From NCBI GenBank assembly GCA_035544875.1, contig DASZZP010000083.1:310001-374000 (forward strand): DNA of 64,000 nt, given 5' to 3'. Position numbers and translations under genes: made by a program. Shown in pieces: positions 32,881 to 41,403 of this stretch (position 1 is its first letter; the number at the start of each line of letters is the position of its first letter). The DNA is from JASLEW01 sp035544875. Its GTDB lineage: Bacteria; Acidobacteriota; Thermoanaerobaculia; Multivoradales; UBA5704. The notes under the pieces were generated by a model that ran no database searches, was not told the origin of the DNA, and was given only the letters and a program-made list of their open reading frames with translations.

Positions 32881-33267
32881 CTATCTCCCTCTCCCCAGCA
32901 GCTTTCGTATCTCCTGGGTCACCTCCTCGAACTTGAATGGCTTGGGCAGTATTGCCGTGTTCTCAAGACCGCTGACCCGCTCCTTCATGTCCTTGTAGTA
33001 GGCGGTCACGAACAGCACCGGCGTGATCACGGGACGAGGCGCCGCGCGCAGCTGCTTCACCCACTCGATCACCTCCAGCCTGTCGTCACCGGCGACCACG
33101 TCCAGAAGAAGGAGGTCCGGCTGGAACTCGCCAATCTTCTCCTTCGCCGCCGCCAAGCTGTCCACCTTCCTCACTTCGAAGTCGTAGTAGTCCTCCAGGC
33201 CCTCCGCCAGAAGACCGCGGTGGAAAACGTCGTCGTCAAGCAGCAGAATCCTGCTCTTCCTTTTCAT
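32881..33267 (-). CDS. Single-domain response regulator
   Basis: A 128-residue receiver domain with nothing after it. The acidic pair is in ILLLDDDVFHR, the phosphorylation Asp in LLLLDVVAGDD, the switch Thr in VLFVTAYYKD, and the Lys in AILPKPFKFEE. With no output domain it must act by protein contact, like CheY or Spo0F. The ATG at 33267 has a strong AGGAGG site and overlaps the kinase gene by 32 bases. It is the last gene of the kinase operon. Confidence 0.88.
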   Translation of the reverse strand: MKRKSRILLLDDDVFHRGLLAEGLEDYYDFEVRKVDSLAAAKEKIGEFQPDLLLLDVVAGDDRLEVIEWVKQLRAAPRPVITPVLFVTAYYKDMKERVSGLENTAILPKPFKFEEVTQEIRKLLGRGR

Positions 33268-35596
33268 CCTCGTGTCCTCCTTCGTACTTCGGCAGCTCGA
33301 TGATGAAACGTGACCCAGCCAATACCTCAGTTCCATCCCCTTCTTTCTGCCTCCCGATTACCGGCTCGTAGACCAAGCTGCCGCCCATCGCTGCCACGTA
33401 CCTCCTGGAGATGTAGAGGCCCAGACCCAATCCTTCGCGACTGGCCGCGCCCGACCGCGCGCCCTGGAAGAATAGCTCGAAGATGTTCTCGCGCTCCTCC
33501 TCCGGCACTCCCGGTCCGGTATCGGCCACGATGATGTAAATGCTCGTCCCCCTGCAAAACGCATGGACGGTGATGGCTCCGCGCAGCGTGTATTTCAAAG
33601 CGTTGTCGATGAGGTTATTCAGGACCACCTGCAGCAGCTCTACGTCCACTTGTGTCCGCAGGTTACCCGAAATGTGCTCCTCGAGGTAGAGCTCCTGCGC
33701 CTTCGCCCCCGCCTGGGCGGTGGCCAGCACCATGCGCAGCACCTTGGCCACGTTGACCGGCCGGATATGAGGGCTGATCTGCTTCACGTCCAGCGCGGAG
33801 AAGCGCAGCACGTTGTCGGTGAGCGTCGAAAACTCGAGCACTTTTCGCTGCATCTGCGCAAAGTAGCGGTCGAACTTGGGTATCGCCTTGCGTCGCCGGA
33901 AAAGATCCGCAATCAGGATGATGCTGTGAACCGGACTCTTCAGGGCATGGGAAAAAATGTTCAAGAACTTGCCGGCGATCGTCTGTTCGAGTTGTGCCGA
34001 GTCGATGAGCATCAGCATCCGTCGGTTCGGGTGCCCATCATAGGTCAGGGTAGCGCTCGTTATGATCACAGGGTTGAGGACGCCCGCCCGGCCGCGCACG
34101 CGGCCTGCGAACTCAAAGCCGCCCAGCGGCTTGAGCTGCATGTACTCGGTGACGCTCGAAGGCGCAAGGAAATCTGTGACGACTCGACCGTTTGTCGGTC
34201 CCTCGACCATAGCCTGGAACCTTGCGTTGGAGGAAACGATTCGGTCCTGCCCATCGACTACCACGAAGCCACCCTGGAGATTCGCCACGACTTCCGATTG
34301 AGATTGCCTGGCTACGTCGGCAGATCGCTGAGTCCAATTATCGAGCCAAACGATGCCGAGAAACGAAAGCAATAGTATCACAACTACAACAAAGAACGAC
34401 ATATACTTTGAATCTATGCGTCTTGGATTGAAAACAAAGAAAGCGATCTTTCCCTCTCCTCTTGGCACCGTGAAGACCGTCGCCTGATCGATCACGATTC
34501 TCTGGATCTCTGATTTCACAGCCTCGCCGCGCTGGTCGATCGCGGCGCCCAGGTTGTGGCGCAGCGCTCTCGATACGTGTCCAGCTATTTCGTGCGTGCC
34601 GATGGTATACGACCCGAGGTCGAAGTCGCGAAGCGGGCCGAGTGCCGCACCCAGATCCATCCGGTTCCAGAAGCTCTGCTGCAATCTGCGGTCGATGCCG
34701 ATCATCCCGCATACCCCGACAGCGTCGTTGGAAAGAAAGATGCTGTAGGTGTTGATCAGACCCCCGCCTGCCACGTCGATATACGGTTCGCTTTGGCGAA
34801 AATGATCCGGCGCTCGGCGGGTTTCGCGGAAGTACGTGCGGTCCGCAAAGCTGCGCAGCGGCGAGAAGCTGCTCCGTTGACCTTCGAGCGGCAGACCCGC
34901 AATGCGGATGAAGTCGGCGCACGAGATGTAGTATGCCTGGAGAACCTGGTCTCTCTTGAACGCCGCCAGGAGATCGAGAAGTTCCCGCTCGGCGATCTTC
35001 GAGAACACCAAGTCCCGCCTCATCTTTGGCGCAAGGTACTTGCCCTGGGGGTCCACCGACGCGGCCGGAATGAAGACGAAGGACGGCAGCTTGCCGGCTG
35101 CTTCTGCGGTCTGCAGAAAGGGATAAGTGGGCAGGTCCTTCTGAGTGCCGAGAGCCAGGCCAAGCCCGGACAACGGGAGGTTGGCGAGAGTCGGGCTCGC
35201 CAGCAGCTGCATAAGCGTGCGCTCGTCGGATATCGACTCGGTCGGTGCCGGCATCTCGGCGACGAGGGCTGGTGAGGACGGCGGCTTCAAAGCTGCCAAG
35301 CGGCGGCTGGCTCGCAAGAGCGCCGCCCGGATTCTTGCCGTCCTCTCTTGCTCATCTCTGGTGCCGAAGTCATAGCTCCGCGACGCCTCGCTGGTGAGGA
35401 CCGCCTGAAATCCCAGGTTCTCGGACAGCGAGCCTTCGTACTTCCGAGCGATGAGATCGTCGCGGAAACGGGCGGTCCTCCATAGAGCCCACACCGAACA
35501 CAGGGAAACGATCAGAGCGGCAATCGGGAAACCCACCAGCACCGCCCTCCGCACGTTTGGACTCCGTTCGAGACGGCTGGCGAACCATTTGAGCAT
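33236..35596 (-). CDS. Membrane sensor histidine kinase with large extracellular domain
   Basis: A 786-residue kinase. One membrane helix near 19-40 and a second near 395-420 enclose a sensor region of about 350 residues with a Cache-like feel (LINTYSIFLSNDAVGVCGMI). A PAS-like segment (LQGGFVVVDGQDRIVSSNAR) precedes the H-box LNIFSHALKSPVHSI. N-box NNLIDNALKYT, G1 VADTGPGVPEEE and G2 LGLGLYISRR complete the ATPase. The ligand is unknown. It is cotranscribed with a single-domain regulator inside the island, right after the HicAB genes, an unusual cargo for such an element. Confidence 0.88.
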   Translation of the reverse strand: MLKWFASRLERSPNVRRAVLVGFPIAALIVSLCSVWALWRTARFRDDLIARKYEGSLSENLGFQAVLTSEASRSYDFGTRDEQERTARIRAALLRASRRLAALKPPSSPALVAEMPAPTESISDERTLMQLLASPTLANLPLSGLGLALGTQKDLPTYPFLQTAEAAGKLPSFVFIPAASVDPQGKYLAPKMRRDLVFSKIAERELLDLLAAFKRDQVLQAYYISCADFIRIAGLPLEGQRSSFSPLRSFADRTYFRETRRAPDHFRQSEPYIDVAGGGLINTYSIFLSNDAVGVCGMIGIDRRLQQSFWNRMDLGAALGPLRDFDLGSYTIGTHEIAGHVSRALRHNLGAAIDQRGEAVKSEIQRIVIDQATVFTVPRGEGKIAFFVFNPRRIDSKYMSFFVVVVILLLSFLGIVWLDNWTQRSADVARQSQSEVVANLQGGFVVVDGQDRIVSSNARFQAMVEGPTNGRVVTDFLAPSSVTEYMQLKPLGGFEFAGRVRGRAGVLNPVIITSATLTYDGHPNRRMLMLIDSAQLEQTIAGKFLNIFSHALKSPVHSIILIADLFRRRKAIPKFDRYFAQMQRKVLEFSTLTDNVLRFSALDVKQISPHIRPVNVAKVLRMVLATAQAGAKAQELYLEEHISGNLRTQVDVELLQVVLNNLIDNALKYTLRGAITVHAFCRGTSIYIIVADTGPGVPEEERENIFELFFQGARSGAASREGLGLGLYISRRYVAAMGGSLVYEPVIGRQKEGDGTEVLAGSRFIIELPKYEGGHEDEKEEQDSAA

Positions 35597-35635
35597 CAGC
35601 GCAGCATCCGCGCGTGGGCAGGGGCGAGCGGCCGT

Positions 35636-36886
35636 CTAGCCGGCCTGAGACTGGCCTGGCCGCCGCTCTCTGCCCCACCTGAACCATTCCTCCTGCCGGA
35701 TGGGGTTCTCCCTGATGCCTTCGAACCAGGTGGCCAGCAGCATATAGACTTCCCTCTGATGGGAGGTGTCGCCAGGGAGGGCCTGGCTCAGCTGGGAAAT
35801 CAGGTCGAGAACCTGGCGATAACGCAGCCGGTCCGGTATCGAGCGATAGATGGCGACCGCCGCCGTCGTGAAATTCAGCCCTCCGATGTATGCGGCTGAG
35901 AAGCTCTGAAAGGCGTCGTGGAACTCACGCCTTTCGAGATGGATCAGGCCGGTCAGGAAATACGCGCGGTTCTTCGGCAACCGTTCCAACAGCTCGAGAG
36001 CCTGGCTGTCGAAAGCGCGGCGCAGCATCGGAACCACCGCCTGGATAGTCTCGTGCTCGTGGTCCAGTGACGAGGCGGGACTCGCCATCGTCGCTTCCCG
36101 CACCGCGGTTCCTCCCATGAACTCCGCCAAGGCCATTCCCAGCCACTGATTGAGGCTCACACCGTTGCGCGCGGCGTCACGGGCGAGCAGGTAGTGAAGC
36201 TCCGGGGGCATCCGTAAACTGATGATGCCGGTATGTTCCAGGGGGAGAGGATCGGGGACGGGGAGCCGGTCTTCGAGGCGACTCTCGATCCACAGCTCGC
36301 GGGCGATGTCGAGCTGGCGCATCGCCTCCGTGGCGGTTTCTCCCTGCGAGGTGCAGCCGGGAAGGTCCGCGTGCTCGACCACGTAGCCTCCCTCGTCGGC
36401 GGGCGTCAGCAGGTAGGGGTACGGCAGGGATACGAGCTTCTCCAGCGACGCTTCGTCCCGGCCCTCGCGTGACGGCTGCGATCGGCTCGGCCCGGCAACC
36501 GCCAGCTCTAGCGCGTGTCCAGCGGGCAGACCGTTGGCGTGGTTGAAGAGCACTTCGTTCAGCAAGCGGTTGAGGCTAAGGCCGCCGCCCGCGGCGCGTT
36601 GCTCGAGCTTGGCATGAAGACGAAGCGGAACCCTGAGCATGAGGCGTCCACTCAGCTGGTCGCCGGGAGGTTCCGGGACGCGTGCCCCTTCCTCCAGCCG
36701 AGCCTCGATCCAAAGCTCTCGCGCCACGTTCAGGTTGGCTAGGGCGTCTTCGGCCGTCTCTCCCTGTGCCGCACAGCCCTCGAACTCCGGATGGCGTGCG
36801 AAGTAGCCGCCTTCTTCGCACGGCGTCAGCTCATAGGGGTATGTGAGGGCCAGGTAATAGGTGACGTCCTTCTTGCTGCCTGGCAT
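35636..36886 (-). CDS. Double HicB antitoxin fused to a helical domain
   Basis: A 416-residue protein with two successive HicB units. Unit one has the HicB strand-helix domain (YPYELTPCEEGGYFARHPEF ... QGETAEDALANLNVARELWI) and an RHH part (LMLRVPLRLHAKLEQRA). Unit two repeats it: YPYLLTPADEGGYVVEHADL ... QGETATEAMRQLDIARELWI and ISLRMPPELHYLLARDA. Residues 265-416 form a helix-rich region with TPR-like features (RAYFLTGLIHLERREFHDAF). Usual HicB proteins have one unit and about 100-140 residues. It follows a HicA-like gene by 17 bases. Function should be toxin neutralisation and promoter binding; the tail's role is unknown. Confidence 0.8.
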   Translation of the reverse strand: MPGSKKDVTYYLALTYPYELTPCEEGGYFARHPEFEGCAAQGETAEDALANLNVARELWIEARLEEGARVPEPPGDQLSGRLMLRVPLRLHAKLEQRAAGGGLSLNRLLNEVLFNHANGLPAGHALELAVAGPSRSQPSREGRDEASLEKLVSLPYPYLLTPADEGGYVVEHADLPGCTSQGETATEAMRQLDIARELWIESRLEDRLPVPDPLPLEHTGIISLRMPPELHYLLARDAARNGVSLNQWLGMALAEFMGGTAVREATMASPASSLDHEHETIQAVVPMLRRAFDSQALELLERLPKNRAYFLTGLIHLERREFHDAFQSFSAAYIGGLNFTTAAVAIYRSIPDRLRYRQVLDLISQLSQALPGDTSHQREVYMLLATWFEGIRENPIRQEEWFRWGRERRPGQSQAG

Positions 36887-36903
36887 GTTGTCGATCCTCC
36901 AAT

Positions 36904-37149
36904 TCAGTCATCGAGCAGGCGAAGGCTGCGGATCGTCCGCTCTATCAGCGCCTTGTAGTAGTGTTTCAAATACCGGTCTGTGGTCAGGGTCAGGGTCGAT
37001 CCGCGAGGGCCCTTCCAGACCGCATGTTGCTTTGGGGTCACGCGTTCCTGGAAGCCGCAAGCCAGCAAGAGCTCTCGGGTTTCCCGGTAGGTTCTCGTGC
37101 CAGGTCGGCGGTACTCCTCCAGCAGCTCTTCGCAAGTGCTCCTCGCCAT
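36904..37149 (-). CDS. HicA-like mRNA interferase toxin
   Basis: An 81-residue protein with the dsRBD-like HicA layout: RTYRETRELLLACGF, then the region TPKQHAVWKGPRGSTLTL with a His at the catalytic position (usual motif G-S-H-H), then LKHYYKALIERTIRSL. The ATG at 37149 has an AAGGAGG site 6 bases upstream. HicA toxins cut translated mRNA. The downstream gene is the double HicB fusion, making this a hicAB operon with toxin first, as is common. Confidence 0.8.
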   Translation of the reverse strand: MARSTCEELLEEYRRPGTRTYRETRELLLACGFQERVTPKQHAVWKGPRGSTLTLTTDRYLKHYYKALIERTIRSLRLLDD

Positions 37150-37183
37150 CGCTCCTCCTTGACAGCTCCTGTCCGGGAGGGAT

Positions 37184-37223
37184 TGGCACTGCGGATAGTG
37201 CCATGAGTAGTGGCTCAAGTCAA
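37184..37223 (-). promoter_or_regulatory. hicAB promoter with operator palindrome
   Basis: On the minus strand TTGACT (37223-37218) and CACTAT (37200-37195) are 17 bases apart. A perfect 7-base-arm inverted repeat, TGGCACT/AGTGCCA (37184-37203), covers the -10 box, the expected place for a HicB operator. A second repeat, TGTTGT/ACAACA (37276-37296), lies further upstream. Confidence 0.5.
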
Positions 37224-37354
37224 GCCCCACCTGCCACACTCCCCTGGAGCTGTGCTCGTTTTGGTGATTGCTTAGTGTTGTCAGGAGTATACAACAGGCG
37301 GAACGAGCCGCGACGGGCGCAGCCGGCCGGGCCGCCTCGGCCTTGGGGGAGATT

Positions 37355-37376
37355 CAGGCGAGCGTCAGCTCGCCTG
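37355..37376. terminator. Perfect 9-base-arm hairpin at the end of the SIR2 gene
   Basis: Arms CAGGCGAGC (37355-37363) and GCTCGCCTG (37368-37376) enclose GTCA. The repeat straddles the TGA stop of the SIR2-NACHT-HEAT gene (37367-37365). Seen from the plus strand a T6 run follows, so it could also end plus-strand transcription. Confidence 0.45.
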
Positions 37377-40300
37377 CGCCTTTTTTCTCGCGGTCAGCTT
37401 AGGCGAGCGGCGGGGGGGCCGGCCGGGGGCGGGAGAGACGGCCCTGGACCGCGAGGTCCGCGCGCGCGCCCGCGCCTTTTCGGCCTGGATGCCTTGCGCG
37501 AGCACTTGTGCCGCAATTCTCTGGGCAAAAGGGTCCGCGCCGGCGTCGAGCTCGACCAAGAGGGCGCGACGGACCCGGGCGTTGTCCGCGGCTCTCGCAA
37601 GAGCGTGGATCACGGCGGGCCGGTCGTCGGGCTGGGCGCCAGCGAGTCGCTGGAGGAGCGCCTCGAGCACCAAGGGCTGATCGGCAACCGACGAAAGCGC
37701 CTCGGCCGCCGCCCGCCGGACCTCCGGATCCGCATCCTCGAGCCGAGCCGCCAGAGACTTCTGCACCTCGCTCCGAATTGCAACTGGGGACAGAGCGCTA
37801 GCAGCTGCCGACCGCACCGTCTCGTCATCGTCTTGCAGCCGCACTAACAGCGCTTTCCTAACCTCCGAATCCGCTGATGCCGGAGAAAGCGCCGTTGCGG
37901 CCGTCATTCTCACTTCCGCCCGGTCGTCTCCGAGGCATGACAACAACTTCGTCCGGACTTCCGGCTCGGCCGACACCGGCGACAACGCTCTGGCCGCTCC
38001 CATCCTGACGTCTGGACTGTCGTCCTCCAGGGAGGCGAGAAGCGCAGTGCGGACTTCCAACTCCGCCACTTCCTTGGCGAGCACCATGTTCGCCAGCATC
38101 CTGACCGATACATCGGCGTCCCCGAGGCGGGCCAGCAGGGCGGTCCTTACCTCGATCTCTCCAGCTACCGGCCCCAGCGCGCCGACCGCTACCCACCTGA
38201 CGCCTGGCTGCTCGTCCCCCAGCCGGGCCAGCAAGGCTGCCTTGACCTCTGGCTCGGCCGCCACGGACTGCAACCCGTAGATGGCAGCCGCTCTGAGCTT
38301 CGCGTGATTGTCCCCAAGCCGCGCAAGCAAAGCCGATCGAACCTCCGGCACTGCCGCCGCCGAGCCCAGCGCGTGAGCCGCCTCCGTTCTGACCGTCAAA
38401 TCGTCATCGCCCAGCCGAGCGAGAAGGGCCGCCTGCACCTTCGAGTCGCCCGAGACTAGCCATAGGTTGGCGACCACAACCCTCCTGCACTGGACATCTG
38501 GGTCGTCGATCCCGGCGAGCATGGCTTCGCATACCGCCGGCTCACCAACCGACGAGGACAGCGCTCCTGCCGCACTCCATCGGACGCCGGTGTCCTTGTC
38601 CCGGAGAGCGGGCAGAAGCGCCCGCGAGACCTCGGCCGTCCCCGCCACCAGGGACAGCGCTTCAATCGCTTCCTCTCTTACCCGTGCACGCTTGTCTCGA
38701 AGCCGGTCGAGGAGGCCCCTCAGGACCTCCGGCTCATGTGCCGATTCTCGCAGCACCTTGACTGCTGCATCGCGATAGGAGGCCTTCCGTCCTGCGATGT
38801 GTTTCTGCGCTAGAACTAGTCGCAGGAGCGGCACCGGAATGGGGCGTTGCCAGGCGGCGAGCACTGACAAAACGTCCAGACCCAGGTGCGATCGCCGCCC
38901 CCGTAGCACCTGCTCGGCCCAGCGCACCGTCTCCTGTCCCGCCTCGGGCAGCTCGCTCGTCACGACGCCGCAGAGGCGCAGGCAGGCGAGCCGGTGGCGC
39001 TGGAGCTGCTCGTCGAGTGGGTGCGGGTGCACTAGGACCTGCTGGCAGAGGTCGGCGAGGCGTGCCTCATCTCCTTGGACCGCCAGCGCATAGAGCTCCC
39101 AGACCTCCTGCCAGTCGCGATCGTCCCAGAACCGCTCCACCAGCCCCGGCACCTCGGCGCTCCGGTTTTGAAGCGCCCGCGCCGCCAGGAACTCCTGGAA
39201 TGTTAGGTGGAGGAAGCCAAAGGAATCAGGCCCCTGGGCGACGAGCACGCCGATCAGGTCCTCGGCCGCACGGAGGAACTGCGCCGTCTCGCGGTCCTCG
39301 TCCGCTCCCTGATAGCCTCGGCTCGCGAGCAAGGAGCGGCACTCGCGCTCCAGCACTTCGCGGCTGAAAAGGACCCTTCCCTGCTCCATCCCGAGCAGAG
39401 CCAGGCACTCGAGCAGCGGCGCAAGATAGCTTCCTGGGAGGTGGTCCTTCGCATCGCGAAAACGGTGGTGGACCCAGCTGTCGCGCAGCACCTGTTCCGC
39501 TACGTTATAGAACTCCCAGCGATCGTGCGGCAGGCGGTGGCGCGACTTGTAGAAGAGCACGGCGAGCGTGACGAGCAGAGCGTTCCCGCGCAGACGGGCG
39601 AGGCCGCGGTCACGGCGCAGGTTGCGGTGCAGCCCACTCGCGTCGAGACGAAGCCCCTCCTTGGCTGCGAGCACTCTCCCCCACCGCGTCAGGACCTCGA
39701 GCAGCTGCGGGTTCGTCAGGGCAGGCAGCTCGGCGCGCCGCCAGCCGGCGGCAAAGCCTCCCGCCGGCTCGCCGGCCGGGCGCGTGGCGACTACCCAGCG
39801 GTCCTGCGGTCGGCTGGCCGCGACGCCCGCCACCTCCTCGCGCAGTAGCTCGCGGTCGTAAGGGTCCCACACTTCGTCGACTCCGTCGAGAAGCCAGAGC
39901 ATGGGCTGGGAGATCCAGCTCTGGATCGCATCCGATCCGATCTCCCCGAGCTGGGGAAGCGCGTCGAGGACGTACTGGAGCAAGGCAGCCCCGCTCGCGA
40001 GCCCGCGCGCCTCCCATTCCGCGAGCCGCAGGTAGACGGGGAAAGGCTGGAGCGCGGGCTGCTCCTGCCAGGCCTTCGCGGCCACCAGCAGCCAGCGACG
40101 AAGGAGGCTCGACTTGCCTTGACCCGGGGCCCCCACGACCACCAGCCTCGGTTCCCGGTCGCGCACGGTCCCGGCAGGTTCCCGCCCGGAGCTGCGCGCT
40201 ATCCCTACCCGTTCGTCCTCCTCGGCCTGCCGCACCTCTTGGAGCGAGCGCGGCGGCTGAAACCTGGAGGAAGGCGCGGACGCGCGGCCGCAGAGCAGAT

Positions 40301-41300
40301 CGGGTTCCACGAAGACCTCGTCGAGGGCGACGTCACCCCGGGCGTAGCCGGCACCCCAGATGTAGAGACCCTGGAGATTGGCGATCCCATAGCGCGATTC
40401 GAGAGCCTGGACGTATTGGGTCCGCTCGTAGGCGTAAGGATCAACGACGGCCACCGGCGCCGGCTTGGCGCCGCCCTTGCTCTCGATCTCCCCCAAGGCG
40501 CCGGCCAGCTGCCGAAAGGCCGCGGCCCACTCCTCCTCGTTCGCGAGCGAGATCGCTGCGATCTTGTCGCGCCGGTCGAGCAGCCTGGCCTTGGCCTCGG
40601 GCAGCTGCCACATCCAGGCGTAAAGCCGCTTCTCCCGGCCGGCCGTGATCCTGCGTACGGTCGCGAGCAGCAGATCGAGATGCGGGTCTGACAGAGAGTA
40701 CCCGGCGAAGAGGACTGTGCGGTTGAGGATCACGTCTTCCAGGTGGTGGAAGGCCCGCGGATGCTTCTCCCCCCAGAGCCTGTAATCCTCGCGCGTCAGG
40801 GTGTGCGGTCGCGCCAGGGTGCCGTGGATCTGGAAGACCAGCGGCTCGGGAGAGCCGGCCGACCGAACGCGGTCGTAGCCCTGCTCGTCCCAGACCGGCT
40901 CCCTTCCATAGAGTTTCGCGAGCAACCCGTCATAGTTCGTCGTCAGCACGGCGGCCCACGGGAGCCGCCGGAGCTCCTGGTGAGCGGCCGCGGGCGCAAA
41001 GGGGCCGTCGTCAAGGACCTGGCGCAGCGCCTCCTCGAGCGTCAGCCGGTCTTGGCCATAAACGATGGCGTCGAAGAGGTCGAGCGGGTCGTTCTGGAAG
41101 GCCACCGGATCCTCACCGCAGATCTCGGCCACCCGGCGCGCCAGCTCCGACCAGAGCGGAAGGCGTCCCGCTCCTCCGTCCGACCGCGGCGCGAGATGGG
41201 AAAGACCTGCACCGGCAAAAAGCGCCAGCTGTCCATTGACGAGCCGCTGCGCCAGGTGACTGGCGTGGTCCGGCCGTAGGGGAAGCTTGGAGCGGCCCAT
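37365..41300 (-). CDS. SIR2-NACHT-HEAT antiphage-type STAND protein
   Basis: A 1311-residue protein. Residues 1-270 are a SIR2-like NADase domain: LALFAGAGLSH (25-35), TTNYDG (120-125, Asn122), QIHGTL (157-162, His159), LFAGYSLSDPHLD (197-209). A NACHT/STAND NTPase follows: Walker A VVVGAPGQGKSSLL (387-400), Walker B MLWLLDGVDEV (467-477), and the downstream FLHLTFQEFLAARAL (696-710) typical of NACHT modules. Residues 858-1273 are thirteen HEAT-like repeats of exactly 32 residues. A basic Ser/Arg-rich tail closes it. In known STAND defences the repeats sense a phage trigger, the NTPase oligomerises, and the SIR2 domain destroys NAD. This role is inferred from domains; the trigger is unknown. 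Confidence 0.88.
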   Translation of the reverse strand: MGRSKLPLRPDHASHLAQRLVNGQLALFAGAGLSHLAPRSDGGAGRLPLWSELARRVAEICGEDPVAFQNDPLDLFDAIVYGQDRLTLEEALRQVLDDGPFAPAAAHQELRRLPWAAVLTTNYDGLLAKLYGREPVWDEQGYDRVRSAGSPEPLVFQIHGTLARPHTLTREDYRLWGEKHPRAFHHLEDVILNRTVLFAGYSLSDPHLDLLLATVRRITAGREKRLYAWMWQLPEAKARLLDRRDKIAAISLANEEEWAAAFRQLAGALGEIESKGGAKPAPVAVVDPYAYERTQYVQALESRYGIANLQGLYIWGAGYARGDVALDEVFVEPDLLCGRASAPSSRFQPPRSLQEVRQAEEDERVGIARSSGREPAGTVRDREPRLVVVGAPGQGKSSLLRRWLLVAAKAWQEQPALQPFPVYLRLAEWEARGLASGAALLQYVLDALPQLGEIGSDAIQSWISQPMLWLLDGVDEVWDPYDRELLREEVAGVAASRPQDRWVVATRPAGEPAGGFAAGWRRAELPALTNPQLLEVLTRWGRVLAAKEGLRLDASGLHRNLRRDRGLARLRGNALLVTLAVLFYKSRHRLPHDRWEFYNVAEQVLRDSWVHHRFRDAKDHLPGSYLAPLLECLALLGMEQGRVLFSREVLERECRSLLASRGYQGADEDRETAQFLRAAEDLIGVLVAQGPDSFGFLHLTFQEFLAARALQNRSAEVPGLVERFWDDRDWQEVWELYALAVQGDEARLADLCQQVLVHPHPLDEQLQRHRLACLRLCGVVTSELPEAGQETVRWAEQVLRGRRSHLGLDVLSVLAAWQRPIPVPLLRLVLAQKHIAGRKASYRDAAVKVLRESAHEPEVLRGLLDRLRDKRARVREEAIEALSLVAGTAEVSRALLPALRDKDTGVRWSAAGALSSSVGEPAVCEAMLAGIDDPDVQCRRVVVANLWLVSGDSKVQAALLARLGDDDLTVRTEAAHALGSAAAVPEVRSALLARLGDNHAKLRAAAIYGLQSVAAEPEVKAALLARLGDEQPGVRWVAVGALGPVAGEIEVRTALLARLGDADVSVRMLANMVLAKEVAELEVRTALLASLEDDSPDVRMGAARALSPVSAEPEVRTKLLSCLGDDRAEVRMTAATALSPASADSEVRKALLVRLQDDDETVRSAAASALSPVAIRSEVQKSLAARLEDADPEVRRAAAEALSSVADQPLVLEALLQRLAGAQPDDRPAVIHALARAADNARVRRALLVELDAGADPFAQRIAAQVLAQGIQAEKARARARTSRSRAVSPAPGRPPRRSPKLTARKKAQAS

Positions 41301-41403
41301 GGGCTTCGGTCTCCCTCACAGCATTGCGGCGAGTACTCGAAGAGCCTATCACATCCCATCCGCACTTGCCCAAAGCCTGGCGCACTCGGTCGAGCCGGGT
41401 GTG

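Noticed and set aside
37365..41300. Calling the 96-base-period stretch a CRISPR array
   Set aside because: The period comes from an in-frame 32-residue protein repeat; there are no constant repeats with unique spacers. I saw no CRISPR in the window.
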